DNA of 64,000 bases, from the NCBI RefSeq assembly GCF_047425865.1, contig NZ_CP179735.1. One strand, given 5' to 3'. Positions 9,400-17,952 of this stretch are shown one piece after another; the stretch's first letter is position 1, and each line of letters opens with the position of its first letter. Source of the DNA: Macrococcoides equi (GTDB lineage Bacteria > Bacillota > Bacilli > Staphylococcales > Staphylococcaceae). The position numbers and the translations under genes were made by a program. Below the pieces are notes generated by a model, which worked only from the letters and a program-made list of their open reading frames with translations, searched no databases and was not told where the DNA came from.

Positions 9400-10353
9400 A
9401 TGAAAGTACTAGTAGCAGGAGAAATACCGGAAAAAGGACTTACATTCTTGAAAGAAAATTTTGAAGAAGTTGACGTATTTGAAGGTGAAAAATTAATTTC
9501 AAAAGATGAATTAGTTCAACGCATCGCAGATAAAGATGCACTGATTAGTTTACTATCAACTAACGTTGATAAAGAAGTGATCGATGCAGCGCCGAACCTG
9601 AAGATTATCGCTAATTATGGTGCCGGATTCAACAATATTGATGGTGAATACGCACGCTCAAAAAATATCGATGTCACAAATACACCGAAAGCATCGACAA
9701 ACGCAACAGCAGATCTAACTTTCGCAATCTTACTTGCAGCTGCCAGACGTGTCGTGGAAGGCGATAAGGTTTGTCGCACAACTGGTTTTAACGGCTGGGC
9801 ACCATTATTCTTCCGTGGTCGTGAAGTATCAGGAAAAACGATTGGTATTATTGGTTTAGGGGAAATCGGACAAGCTGTCGCTCGTCGTGCGAAAGGCTTC
9901 GATATGAAAATACTTTATACAGGACCTAATCGTCATGAAGACCGTGAAGCAGCAACAGGTGCTAAATATGTTTCTCTTGAAGAACTATTGAAACAATCAG
10001 ACTTTGTTACAATCAATTCTGCATATAATCCTTCAATGAAACATATGATCGATAAAGCGCAAATTGAGATGATGAAACCAACAGCTTACCTTGTGAACGC
10101 ATCTCGAGGACCGGTCGTGCATGAAGCAACACTGGCGGATGCATTAGAAGCAAAAGTCATTGAAGGTGCGGCATTGGATGTATTTGAATTTGAACCGGAA
10201 ATTAATGATAAGCTAAAAAAATTAGATAACGTCGTGCTCACACCACATATCGGTAACGCTACATTTGAAGCACGTGATATGATGGCTGACATTGTGACAC
10301 AAAACGTATACAAAAAATTAAATAATGAAACACCAGATTATATTGTGAACTAA
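9400..10353 (+). CDS. D-2-hydroxyacid dehydrogenase
   Basis: NAD(P)-dependent dehydrogenase of the D-isomer 2-hydroxyacid family (glyoxylate/hydroxypyruvate reductase branch), acting on a small 2-keto acid in the cytosol. 317 residues. Substrate loop NYGAGFNNID near 73-82, Rossmann motif GLGEIGQAVA near 153-162, catalytic Arg in NASRGP, Glu in FEFEPE and His in LTPHIGNAT. ATG start with GAGGAGG upstream. Monocistronic: own promoter region and terminator. It diverges from cidC. Exact substrate is not known. Confidence 0.88.
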   Translation: MKVLVAGEIPEKGLTFLKENFEEVDVFEGEKLISKDELVQRIADKDALISLLSTNVDKEVIDAAPNLKIIANYGAGFNNIDGEYARSKNIDVTNTPKASTNATADLTFAILLAAARRVVEGDKVCRTTGFNGWAPLFFRGREVSGKTIGIIGLGEIGQAVARRAKGFDMKILYTGPNRHEDREAATGAKYVSLEELLKQSDFVTINSAYNPSMKHMIDKAQIEMMKPTAYLVNASRGPVVHEATLADALEAKVIEGAALDVFEFEPEINDKLKKLDNVVLTPHIGNATFEARDMMADIVTQNVYKKLNNETPDYIVN

Positions 10354-10373
10354 AGAAAATTAAGATATAAATG

Positions 10374-10407
10374 AACGGATGGATAATTTTAAATCCATTC
10401 GTTTTTT
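10374..10407 (+). terminator. Terminator of the hydroxyacid dehydrogenase gene
   Basis: 11-base arms (10374-10384, 10393-10403) with one G-U pair, followed by a T-run. Confidence 0.85.
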
Positions 10408-10423
10408 AATTTGTAAAAATTAG

Positions 10424-10489
10424 GTGTCATATATAATTGACACATTCATTTACATATATTAATATAATAAGTGTCATTTATATATGACA
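10424..10489 (+). promoter_or_regulatory. Promoter flanked by two operator palindromes
   Basis: Two copies of TGTCA-N8-TGACA, at 10425-10442 and 10472-10489, 47 bases apart. The TTGACA -35 box (10437-10442) is the right half of the first palindrome; TAATAT (10460-10465) follows after 17 bases. The second palindrome covers the likely start of transcription and ends a few bases before the ribosome site. The layout predicts autorepression by the HTH protein encoded at 10503. Confidence 0.75.
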
Positions 10490-10502
10490 TCCGGAGGTAT
10501 AT

Positions 10503-10712
10503 ATGAATCGCGTACAGGAATATAGAAAAAAACTAGGGCATTCACAACTCTCTTTAGCAAGAGATGTGGAAGTATCCAGGCAAACTATTAATTTAATAGA
10601 GAATGATAAGTATAACCCATCACTAGACCTATGCATAAAAATAGCTAAAGCATTAAACACAGATTTAAACACTCTTTTTTGGGAGGATGATAACAATGGC
10701 ACTATTAGATAA
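10503..10712 (+). CDS. Small Cro/CI-type transcriptional regulator
   Basis: A 69-residue one-domain XRE protein (YgzD-like): helix-turn-helix from about residue 5 to 60, with RDVEVSRQTINLIENDKYNPSLDLCIKIAKAL as the recognition region. It probably represses its own operon through the TGTCA-N8-TGACA palindromes just upstream. ATG start follows CCGGAGG. The next gene starts inside its 3' end (17-base overlap), so it is co-translated with two paralogous membrane proteins. It resembles the regulator at 15959-16150, which is also paired with a membrane protein. Confidence 0.88.
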   Translation: MNRVQEYRKKLGHSQLSLARDVEVSRQTINLIENDKYNPSLDLCIKIAKALNTDLNTLFWEDDNNGTIR

Positions 10713-11220
10713 ACTAAAACCTTCGTTTCTAGGCGTAGAAATGGACAGAGACGAATATTTAAGACAAGAAGGAAATAAAATTATGGCTGCTAGCCATGTT
10801 TATAGTTTTTTTGGAATACTAATATTGACGATGGTCTCATTCATTTGGGATATAACACACGAGATGATTTCTCTATCTACAATCATGCTTTTTTTAACAG
10901 GACAAATTGTTAATATTTATTTTCTAATCGGAAGCAAGGATAAAAATATCCTTACCAATGAAGTTTACAGTCCTGAAGCATATAAAGAAAAATTAAAAAT
11001 TTATAAGATGAAATCTATTAAAGGAACATTTTTATGGGGAATTTGGATGTATGTATGGCTTGAATTTATAAATCCAATGATTGTTGGAGAAAAGTACACA
11101 TTCGAATGGACAACACTATTCATAACAATGATAGGATCCATTTTTTTCGGAGTAACGATATATTTCGTAATGAAGTTCAATTTAAAAAAGGAGTACGGGG
11201 AGGACATCAATCGTGACTAG
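10696..11220 (+). CDS. Membrane protein, DUF3278-like
   Basis: A 174-residue protein with about four transmembrane helices. Its beginning (FLGVEMDRDEYLRQEGNKI) resembles DUF3278 proteins, which often sit downstream of a small HTH gene. Function unknown. ATG 10696 is used since GGGAGG lies nine bases upstream; the ATG at 10687 abuts that site. It overlaps the HTH gene by 17 bases and the next gene by 8, making a tight operon. The next gene product is a distant paralogue (both have the x-G-x3-x-RDEY motif). Possibly a membrane sensor or target of the regulator, which is inference. Confidence 0.7.
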   Translation: MALLDKLKPSFLGVEMDRDEYLRQEGNKIMAASHVYSFFGILILTMVSFIWDITHEMISLSTIMLFLTGQIVNIYFLIGSKDKNILTNEVYSPEAYKEKLKIYKMKSIKGTFLWGIWMYVWLEFINPMIVGEKYTFEWTTLFITMIGSIFFGVTIYFVMKFNLKKEYGEDINRD

Positions 11221-11731
11221 CATTAATGATAAAGTGATAAAGAGATATGTTGGTTTTGATACTAAAAGAGATGAGTATCAGCTAAAAACTATTCACAGCT
11301 TACTTGCTAGATGTAATATACTGACCTTCTATTTAATCATTATTTCGATATGGCTATCAACATTCTATGATGTTTATATGCAACAATTATCCATTGGTAC
11401 ATTTATTTTAATCGCTATACTTTGTTTTATCGGTCTATTTAATGGAAATCGAGCTAAACATTTAATCGACTTTGATAACAATCAATTGCGTGAGTACTAT
11501 GATCAAAATCATTACAAAAGCTTGATACATTTAATCAAACTTCAATTTGTACATATATTCATTCTAATTTTCACATTAGATTTCAGTTTATCAATTTATA
11601 TGGATGCATGGATAGATGGCTCGCCATTATTATTCCACTGGCTTGATATAGTAGGCTCATTCATACAGGCTTCAATATTAACGACTGTGTTTTATTATGT
11701 TTATAAAATGATGTTAGAAAAGAAATACTAA
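11213..11731 (+). CDS. Membrane protein, DUF3278-like paralogue
   Basis: A 172-residue protein with about four helices, beginning with YVGFDTKRDEYQ, which matches the start of the preceding gene product and suggests an old tandem duplication. GTG start with GGGGAGG nine bases upstream, overlapping the previous stop by 8 bases. Last gene of the HTH operon; the terminator hairpin includes its stop codon. Function unknown. Confidence 0.65.
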   Translation: MTSINDKVIKRYVGFDTKRDEYQLKTIHSLLARCNILTFYLIIISIWLSTFYDVYMQQLSIGTFILIAILCFIGLFNGNRAKHLIDFDNNQLREYYDQNHYKSLIHLIKLQFVHIFILIFTLDFSLSIYMDAWIDGSPLLFHWLDIVGSFIQASILTTVFYYVYKMMLEKKY

Positions 11732-11775
11732 AACATAAAGAGGAAGCCAAATTTTATGGCTTCCTCTTTATGTTT
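11731..11775. terminator. Bidirectional terminator
   Basis: Perfect 19-base arms (11731-11749, 11757-11775) around a 7-base loop. It serves the HTH operon and the convergent LURP-one-like gene; it touches both stop codons. Confidence 0.88.
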
Positions 11776-12283
11776 AAAACGCTGATGTTGCAGCAGTGGT
11801 ATTACCTGCCTGCATGTCGGTATGAATTGTCATAACGACTGCAATGATATGTGCTACATTGGCACTTTCGTCAATGATGTCAATGCCAAACGTATCTCTC
11901 CAAGAGAAGTATTTCTTACTAATTTCTGCTACGATACGTCCATTCCCATCTTCAATCGTGTATTCGTAATTCAGGAAATTTCCACGAACGATCCAATCTT
12001 CCCCATCAATTAAAAATGTCGGTCGAAATGATAGCATTTTTTTGCGAACTGTAAGTGTCTCATAACCATTGACTAATACGTCCATCGTTGTCGAGAATGC
12101 TGTCGCTCTTTGCTTAATAAATGCTAGTTCATTATCATATTGATTTAAGATACGTAACTTTCTACGACCTAGCAAGTCATGCTGACCTTTAGCAATATAC
12201 ACGACTTCATCATTTTCGTTCATAATCATAAAATCTTGTGTCCATGATAATACTTTTTGCTTCGCATATAATCTCACTATCAT
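11774..12283 (-). CDS. LURP-one-related (YxjI-like) protein
   Basis: A 169-residue soluble protein of the LOR/tubby-like fold family: repeated beta-strand pattern with FMIMNENDEVVYIAKG near 18-33 and the typical KxRxL, ILDxxxxxxAxI-type spacing, ending in a hydrophobic helix. Roles of bacterial members are not established; lipid or membrane association has been suggested for the fold. ATG start follows AGGAGTGG. Single gene. Confidence 0.7.
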   Translation of the reverse strand: MIVRLYAKQKVLSWTQDFMIMNENDEVVYIAKGQHDLLGRRKLRILNQYDNELAFIKQRATAFSTTMDVLVNGYETLTVRKKMLSFRPTFLIDGEDWIVRGNFLNYEYTIEDGNGRIVAEISKKYFSWRDTFGIDIIDESANVAHIIAVVMTIHTDMQAGNTTAATSAF

Positions 12284-12343
12284 CCACTCCTATAATATTG
12301 ATTTCTATTATAGTATAACCTAAATCTCATTCATAAGTGAAAA

Positions 12344-12607
12344 TTACACTTTCTTAGCTTGTCGTTTTTTGTATATTGAATATCCCAATCCGAGCAACGC
12401 TATTATCGTCAATGTCGGTTCAAACGAAACAATTAACGCCTGAGTAATCGGCATATGCTTAACGAATATATTAACTAGAAAGACTAAAAAGAATGCCACA
12501 AAATAAGCATAGAATATATTCATGAAACTTAAACCTCTTAATACTACAATCAATGTATAACCAAATGCCAAACCTAAAATAATATAGTTAATGTAATCTA
12601 TGTTCAT
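12344..12607 (-). CDS. Small membrane protein, unknown
   Basis: An 87-residue protein with three hydrophobic segments (about 5-28, 30-48, 58-78) and a basic tail KKRQAKK, which predicts a cytoplasmic C-terminus. Not recognised as a named family. AAGGAG precedes the ATG. It lies 18 bases after the stop of the 12626 gene and is probably co-transcribed with it. Confidence 0.55.
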   Translation of the reverse strand: MNIDYINYIILGLAFGYTLIVVLRGLSFMNIFYAYFVAFFLVFLVNIFVKHMPITQALIVSFEPTLTIIALLGLGYSIYKKRQAKKV

Positions 12608-12625
12608 GTTAATCTCCTTAAGTTA

Positions 12626-13543
12626 TCAATTCTCAAAAATAAATTTCTCATTCTCTATCTTAGTTACTTCATCGCTTCCATACCATACCTGTTTCACGTA
12701 AAACTTATCTTCCCAGTTCTTATATAATGATATATTAATATCCCCATAGTGATAACACAAATCACCCATCGTTATTCCTTCCGTATCTGGTTTACCCCAT
12801 ATTCCTATTAACTGATCCTTACTAATTTGCTGATGCATCTCATAATAAAATTCGATACCTATGAATATATAATCTTCATCAGCCAGTTCTTTTTCACCTT
12901 TGAAAACAAATGCAAAAATCTTATTTTTGTAGCGACTCTCATAAGATAGCATAGAAATATATTTTCCACTCGCATAATTTAATAATTCTGTCGGTGTGCC
13001 AAGTCTCTTTTCAACATCTTTTCTAGTAATGCCAAAGGGAATGGTTTTGAAAGCGTATATTTTGTCTTTCATAGCTTTTACTACTTTTTTGTTTAGAATA
13101 TCAGGGAGTTCAATATCATAAACATTGTTAGGTATCGATTTATTGTAGTCAGTATCTATTGCTTTAATCTTTTGTGCCACAAATCTAAAATATTCATTAG
13201 AAATCTGGTCATAGTCTGGATGTTCAACATTCATCATAAATGACTTCATTTCATCGACATCATCAAAGCCTTGCAACTCTAATATTCTAAATACATGAAA
13301 AGATGCTAATGGGAATGAAGATGGCATCCATATTATTGCATGTTCAAATAAAGATGCTGCCATTCTGTGCGATGCTATAGTATCGATGTGTGTTGCAATA
13401 GTAGATATTATATAAGCCAAGTCAGGGTTAGCTTCTTCCAGAAAATAAATTATTACCTCTCCCTCATTGCATTCTCTGACAAAATCTCTTAACGGTTCAG
13501 GTAATTGGTTTATCAATATATCTACTACATCCATCTCATTCAC
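12626..13543 (-). CDS. Hypothetical protein with two BamE/SmpA-like lobes
   Basis: A 305-residue cytosolic protein of unknown function. The N-terminal half is helical and acidic. The C-terminal half has two similar segments, ITRKDVEKRLGTPTE (about 173-187) and ISKDQLIGIWGKPD (about 242-255), each followed by beta-strands; this x-x-DVxxxLGxP pattern resembles BamE/SmpA-type lobes. No signal peptide. ATG start with weak upstream site. Followed closely by the 87-residue membrane gene. No function assigned. Confidence 0.5.
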   Translation of the reverse strand: MNEMDVVDILINQLPEPLRDFVRECNEGEVIIYFLEEANPDLAYIISTIATHIDTIASHRMAASLFEHAIIWMPSSFPLASFHVFRILELQGFDDVDEMKSFMMNVEHPDYDQISNEYFRFVAQKIKAIDTDYNKSIPNNVYDIELPDILNKKVVKAMKDKIYAFKTIPFGITRKDVEKRLGTPTELLNYASGKYISMLSYESRYKNKIFAFVFKGEKELADEDYIFIGIEFYYEMHQQISKDQLIGIWGKPDTEGITMGDLCYHYGDINISLYKNWEDKFYVKQVWYGSDEVTKIENEKFIFEN

Positions 13544-13643
13544 CCCAATTTCTCAGTTTAGTTTAAAGGTTATAATAAATATTATAACAATTTCATACAT
13601 ATAATACACATTTACCTAAAATTTAAAATATGGAAAACACGAA

Positions 13644-13681
13644 AATAACCCTAAAATATCATCTGATATTTTAGGGTTATT
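13644..13681 (-). terminator. Terminator of the mhqDO-like pair
   Basis: Perfect 18-base arms (13644-13661, 13664-13681) with a very short loop; it lies just after the stop of the 13688 gene. Confidence 0.8.
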
Positions 13682-13687
13682 GATTTC

Positions 13688-14260
13688 CTACATTAACTTT
13701 TCCTTTAATTGCACTAACTCTTCCTGTGTAACTTCATGACCACCGTTAAACACCATGAAGTCAACGTCATCAAATGCAGATTTAAATTGATTTTCTAATG
13801 ATTTTGATTGTTCAGGTGTTACCATAAAATCAGTAGCGCCAGTTGTAATAATCACTTTCGTATCACGTTTCGCACCGCTTACATCATATTTTAAATCTGA
13901 TGGATGCATCAACACTGCCGTATCCATCTCAAACCCGTTTTCCAGGAAACCGATAATAAAGTTCGCACCATTTGAATAACCTAGGAATGTAATCTTATCG
14001 TATACTAAATTCAGTCCATTGATCACTTCAGTCACACGTCGCACAGCATCGTTATATACATTACGATCCATCTCACCATTAACAAGCGGCGGGAAGAATC
14101 GTCTACTCATCGCATCTCCACTGTCACCTTCAAAGCTTAATATATCGCGTCCAGGTAGTAATTCGCCCGCTAATCCTACTAACTGATATTCATTGCCACC
14201 TGTACCATGAAATAATACTACTAATTCATTTGAATCATTCTTCTGATAAAAGTAATTCAT
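13688..14260 (-). CDS. Alpha/beta-hydrolase, MhqD-like carboxylesterase
   Basis: A 190-residue phospholipase/carboxylesterase-type hydrolase. HGTGGNE forms the oxyanion loop near 18-24, the nucleophile is in GYSNGAN near 94-100, and the catalytic Asp and His are in TGATDFMV and NGGHEV. Bacillus MhqD has the same size and is induced by quinones together with a ring-cleaving dioxygenase. Here the upstream gene is such a dioxygenase, 32 bases away, and a QsrR-type operator lies upstream of both. Function in quinone or catechol detoxification is by analogy. Confidence 0.8.
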   Translation of the reverse strand: MNYFYQKNDSNELVVLFHGTGGNEYQLVGLAGELLPGRDILSFEGDSGDAMSRRFFPPLVNGEMDRNVYNDAVRRVTEVINGLNLVYDKITFLGYSNGANFIIGFLENGFEMDTAVLMHPSDLKYDVSGAKRDTKVIITTGATDFMVTPEQSKSLENQFKSAFDDVDFMVFNGGHEVTQEELVQLKEKLM

Positions 14261-14292
14261 ATCTTTCTCCTTTAATTTTATTATAAATTTAT

Positions 14293-15261
14293 CTATTTAC
14301 TTCTTACTGTATCAATATGTCTTACTTGTCCCTCTATATATTCACGTTGATTTTCTAAAAATGGTGGTAATGATAATTTCTCACCTAATGTTTCATAAGG
14401 TTCATCCCCCATAAATCCAGGCCCATCCGTCGCAATCTCAAACAGAATCGGCATTGCTAGTCTTGCATATAAAGATTTGAAGAAGAATCGATCAACAAAT
14501 CCTGAGTTAGGTAAGTTATAACACTCTAAACGATCTATCCAGGCTCTTAGTTCAGTTTCATCTGGCACACGGAATGCGACATGATGAATTGTACCGTATC
14601 CTTGATAGGTCGTTCTGCTCGTAGTGTCATCCACTATAATAACTGACGCACCATTCCCACCTTCGCCAGTTTCAAATAGGTGGTAGTTCCCTTCAGATTG
14701 TGTCTCTTTGAATAGATAGACCGCTTCAAACGCTGACTTAAATGCCGTAAACTGATTTACAGTGATAAATACTGGACCTAATCCATAAATTCCAAACTCC
14801 TCAGGTACCGGTCCATTTTTCCAGGGAACGCCTGGTGCAATGCCATTATCATTTTCATCAGAAATAATTTGATATAACTGTCCGTCAAAGTCTTCAAAAG
14901 GTAATATCTTTCTTCCGAACATTTCATGAATACCGTCATTCTTCACATTAAACGATTCGAAGCGCTCTAAGAAATATTCAACCGCTTTATCATTTGGTAC
15001 TCTAAAAGAAGTTCTGGCAATTTCATTGGTACCATGTTGACCTTTCGATACCCCTTTAAAATCAAAGAATGTCATATCTGTTCCTGCATTACCTTCGTCA
15101 TCTGCAAAGAACAAATGGTATGTGTTGATATCATCCTGATTAACAGTTTTCTTAACAAGTCTCATTCCTAACACTTCATTAAAGAACTCATAAATTTTCT
15201 CGGCACTACTTGTGATTGCTGTTACGTGATGTATCCCTGTTAACTGTTTAATATTGTTCAT
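14293..15261 (-). CDS. Ring-cleaving dioxygenase, MhqO-like (VOC fold)
   Basis: A 322-residue two-domain vicinal-oxygen-chelate protein, related to MhqO/LinE-type hydroquinone dioxygenases. It begins with the LTGIHHVTAI strand of the first VOC module; the second has IHHVAFRVP near 218-226. The metal ligands are expected at the His of each HHV motif and a C-terminal Glu in LFEIATDGPGF. It would open hydroquinone or catechol rings in the cytosol. First gene of a two-gene operon with the esterase; a GTACA-N5-TATAC palindrome at 15313-15333 lies in its promoter region. Confidence 0.85.
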   Translation of the reverse strand: MNNIKQLTGIHHVTAITSSAEKIYEFFNEVLGMRLVKKTVNQDDINTYHLFFADDEGNAGTDMTFFDFKGVSKGQHGTNEIARTSFRVPNDKAVEYFLERFESFNVKNDGIHEMFGRKILPFEDFDGQLYQIISDENDNGIAPGVPWKNGPVPEEFGIYGLGPVFITVNQFTAFKSAFEAVYLFKETQSEGNYHLFETGEGGNGASVIIVDDTTSRTTYQGYGTIHHVAFRVPDETELRAWIDRLECYNLPNSGFVDRFFFKSLYARLAMPILFEIATDGPGFMGDEPYETLGEKLSLPPFLENQREYIEGQVRHIDTVRSK

Positions 15262-15312
15262 ATACTTTCACTCCGTTTCCTTAATAATTATATTTAGATA
15301 TAATCATTATAC

Positions 15313-15333
15313 TTAGTACATTTAATATACTAA
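15313..15333. promoter_or_regulatory. QsrR/YodB-type operator upstream of the mhqO-like gene
   Basis: TTAGTACA-TTTAA-TATACTAA, an 8-5-8 palindrome with one mismatch. It matches the GTATA-N5-TATAC motif known for staphylococcal QsrR except for one base, and resembles the perfect copy at 50088-50106 beside a QsrR-like gene. Confidence 0.65.
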
Positions 15334-15450
15334 TGTATTCTTTATTTTGCAATACTTTAGAAGTGAATAGTGAAACTATAAATTATGACGCTTATTTTCT
15401 ATTAAGAAATTCATATCATATAGTTTATAAATTTTAAATTATCCCCATGA

Positions 15451-15491
15451 AAATAAGGATGCGATATATAGTTTATATCGCATCCTTATTT
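15451..15491. terminator. Terminator
   Basis: Perfect 18-base arms (15451-15468, 15474-15491), 5-base loop. It closes the minus-strand HTH/membrane operon ending at 15490 and overlaps its stop codon. Confidence 0.85.
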
Positions 15492-15954
15492 AATCTAATT
15501 CCTTATTTTTCTCATATGATTTTCGTAAAGACACATAATCAAATAAAATATAAAATCCTGTAAATAATAACGGCATGAAAATAAAGTCGATACCTTCACT
15601 CCAGTTATGTGGAATTCCTCTTACAATTAGCATTGCTAAACCAAAGAATAATCCACTAAATAACGCATGAACCATAACTTCTTTCCTTGTTCTTCTATAC
15701 TCTTTCTCAGTACTTACTTCTGTGTGCTCCATCCCAGACAAAATATAACGACCATAAGGATAACCGATTAATAACATAGGACATAAAAATAAAATTAGGT
15801 CTTTATTAATATTAAAATGCATAAAATAATATAATGTCATCGCTATGAATAATAGAATTACATTGATTACTAAAGCTTCAGCCATAAAATATAACATTCT
15901 CGTTTTTTTATATTCATCACTTGGTAACAAAGCGTTCAAAAAAGATTTCGTCAT
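15490..15954 (-). CDS. Membrane protein paired with a small HTH regulator
   Basis: A 154-residue protein with four predicted helices (about 25-45, 50-70, 95-112, 125-142) and charged ends. Not a named family that I can recognise with certainty. GGGAGGAG precedes the ATG. Its start is four bases after the stop of the upstream XRE gene, so the two form an operon with the same layout as 10503-11731: small HTH repressor followed by a membrane protein. Function unknown. Confidence 0.65.
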   Translation of the reverse strand: MTKSFLNALLPSDEYKKTRMLYFMAEALVINVILLFIAMTLYYFMHFNINKDLILFLCPMLLIGYPYGRYILSGMEHTEVSTEKEYRRTRKEVMVHALFSGLFFGLAMLIVRGIPHNWSEGIDFIFMPLLFTGFYILFDYVSLRKSYEKNKELD

Positions 15955-15958
15955 TTTA

Positions 15959-16150
15959 TTACTCCTCCCAAAATAATTGATCTAAAGTCTTATCAAGCGC
16001 CTTTGCAATTTCTATACACAAATTGAGACTTGGATTATACTCACCTTTCTCTATTAAACCTATTGTTTGTCTCGTTGCCTTAACTTTCTTTGCTAATTGT
16101 TCTTGTGTTAATCCAATTTCCATTCTTGCCAACTTTATTTTATTAATCAT
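15959..16150 (-). CDS. Small Cro/CI-type transcriptional regulator
   Basis: A 63-residue XRE protein that is one helix-turn-helix domain (residues 4-58) with the recognition stretch KATRQTIGLIEKGEYNPS. It is closely similar to the 10503 regulator. It probably represses its own promoter; a TTACA-N6-TGTAA palindrome at 16196-16211 lies 45 bases upstream of its start. The ATG follows AGGTGATGAG. Operon with the membrane gene downstream. Confidence 0.87.
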   Translation of the reverse strand: MINKIKLARMEIGLTQEQLAKKVKATRQTIGLIEKGEYNPSLNLCIEIAKALDKTLDQLFWEE

Positions 16151-16195
16151 CTCATCACCTAATGCAATATATATATTACTTTTGTTAACTATATA

Positions 16196-16211
16196 TTACA
16201 TATAATTGTAA
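16196..16211. promoter_or_regulatory. Candidate operator of the 15959 regulator
   Basis: Perfect TTACA-N6-TGTAA palindrome in the AT-rich promoter region of the HTH operon. A second, imperfect inverted repeat lies at about 16164-16179. The binding protein is inferred from position only. Confidence 0.45.
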
Positions 16212-16247
16212 AAAAATTCAATAAAAATTGCTCACCTCATAAAAAAA

Positions 16248-16272
16248 GTATCCCACACAATGTTTGGGATAC
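16248..16272 (-). terminator. Terminator downstream of brnQ
   Basis: Arms GTATCCCA and TGGGATAC (16248-16255, 16265-16272), followed by a T-run in the minus direction. It is 140 bases after brnQ with no gene between. Confidence 0.75.
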
Positions 16273-16413
16273 ACAAAATAAGCCTATGATTAATAGACGA
16301 TCAACATATAGACAGACTTATCCCGATAATTCTAACATTGTGCAATTCAATTTGCGTGTGTTTTCATTATCGAATAATCATCTCTATATATTGATGTCTC
16401 CTTTAATATTTGT

Positions 16414-17760
16414 CTATATTCTAACAGGTTTCTTAAGTTTATACAAAATAAATCCAATTGCAAAACCTATCAGTGCAGGTAATACCCAACCCATACCAAT
16501 ATCAAAGAACGGTAAGTACTTTGCACCGAAGTTCGTTAGACCTTGACCAAATCCTGATTTTGAAAGAAATGCCGGGCTTGCTTTAACACCATCTATAAGT
16601 GCAGCAATCATCGTTACAAATGTTGTCCATTGGTATACTGTTTTAGAATTGTTGAACAGACCACTTACTAACGTTAATAAAATTAATGTTATTGCCAAAG
16701 GATATAAGAACATTAATACAGGAATTGAGTATTCAATAATCTTTGTTAATCCAACATTCGCTAATGTAAATGAAACGATACTTACGATTGTAGCGATCAT
16801 TAAATAACTACGCTTCGGAAATAGCTCAGTAAATGTTTCAGAGAACGCTGTAATTAAACCAATCGCCGTCTTGAGACAGGCTACGATAATGATTAAAGAA
16901 AGCAGGATAATACCGTAATTCCCCAGGTAATATTGCGCTACTTGACCAAGTGCAATACCACCGTTCTCACTGACTTTAAATTGACCTAAACTCATCGTTC
17001 CCATCACAGCAAGTAATGTATAGATGAGTGCCATTAGTAACACACTAATAAATCCTGATTTAATTGTTTCTTTCGCAATCTGAGTCGGACTTGTAATTCC
17101 CATCTTTTTGATAGTTGTTACAATGATAATACCAAATGCAAGTGACGCTAAAGCATCTAGAGTGTTATAACCATCAATGAACCCCTTCAGGAGTGCACCA
17201 TTTTGATATTCTGGTTGAACTGGTGCATCTAATCCACCCATTGGTTTAATAAATGCTAATAAAAATAATACACCTAATAATAATAAGAACAGTGGATTTA
17301 AGAACTTACCGATATATTCTAAGATCTTTGAAGGTCTTCTTGCAAAGAACCATGCGACAAGAAAGAATAATAAACTAAAAATAAATAAATAAAGACGTAT
17401 ACTCTCTTTTGCAATAAACGGTGTAAATGCAATTTCAAATGACGTTGTTGCAAGACGTGGCAATGCAAATAATGGTCCGATTACTAAATATAATGCAATC
17501 GTAAAAAAGTAAGCATATGACTTATTAATGCGAGATGCGACTTCAAATAAACCATTTGTTTTGGAAATACCAATAGCGATAATACCTAAGAAAGGTAGAC
17601 CAATTGCAGTGATTAAAAATCCTAGATTGGTAATAAAGACGTTGGCTCCACTTGTTTGCCCAAAATGAATAGGGAAAATTAAATTTCCAGCTCCAAAAAA
17701 CAAACCAAATAACATTGAACCGATAAAAATATTCTCTTTCAGCGAAAGCTTTTTCTCCAT
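16414..17760 (-). CDS. brnQ: Branched-chain amino acid carrier BrnQ
   Basis: LIVCS-family cation symporter that imports leucine, isoleucine and valine. 448 residues, about 12 helices. The N-terminal GLFFGAGNLIFPIHFGQTSG (residues 19-38) is the family hallmark. ATG start follows AAGGAGG. Single gene. No T-box or other leader structure is seen in the roughly 90 bases upstream. Confidence 0.93.
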   Translation of the reverse strand: MEKKLSLKENIFIGSMLFGLFFGAGNLIFPIHFGQTSGANVFITNLGFLITAIGLPFLGIIAIGISKTNGLFEVASRINKSYAYFFTIALYLVIGPLFALPRLATTSFEIAFTPFIAKESIRLYLFIFSLLFFLVAWFFARRPSKILEYIGKFLNPLFLLLLGVLFLLAFIKPMGGLDAPVQPEYQNGALLKGFIDGYNTLDALASLAFGIIIVTTIKKMGITSPTQIAKETIKSGFISVLLMALIYTLLAVMGTMSLGQFKVSENGGIALGQVAQYYLGNYGIILLSLIIIVACLKTAIGLITAFSETFTELFPKRSYLMIATIVSIVSFTLANVGLTKIIEYSIPVLMFLYPLAITLILLTLVSGLFNNSKTVYQWTTFVTMIAALIDGVKASPAFLSKSGFGQGLTNFGAKYLPFFDIGMGWVLPALIGFAIGFILYKLKKPVRI

Positions 17761-17856
17761 CGTATCTCCTCCTTTTAAAAATTGTTTGAAATTTCAATTA
17801 ACTATATAGATTTTTTCATTATAACATTGAAATTTAAGTGTGTGTATAAAAAAATA

Positions 17857-17885
17857 AAGTTCAAGAATTTTTATTTCTTGAACTT
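17857..17885 (-). terminator. Terminator of the 17953 gene
   Basis: Perfect 11-base arms (17857-17867, 17875-17885), followed by a T-run in the minus direction. Confidence 0.8.
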
Positions 17886-17952
17886 AAATCATGCTACAGA
17901 ATATTTAATAGCATATAGATTAGGGTCATTCCATTTTAAACTTCATTATTAT

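Noticed and set aside
10687..10695. ATG 10687 as start of the DUF3278-like gene
   Set aside because: It abuts the GGGAGG site; ATG 10696 has proper spacing.
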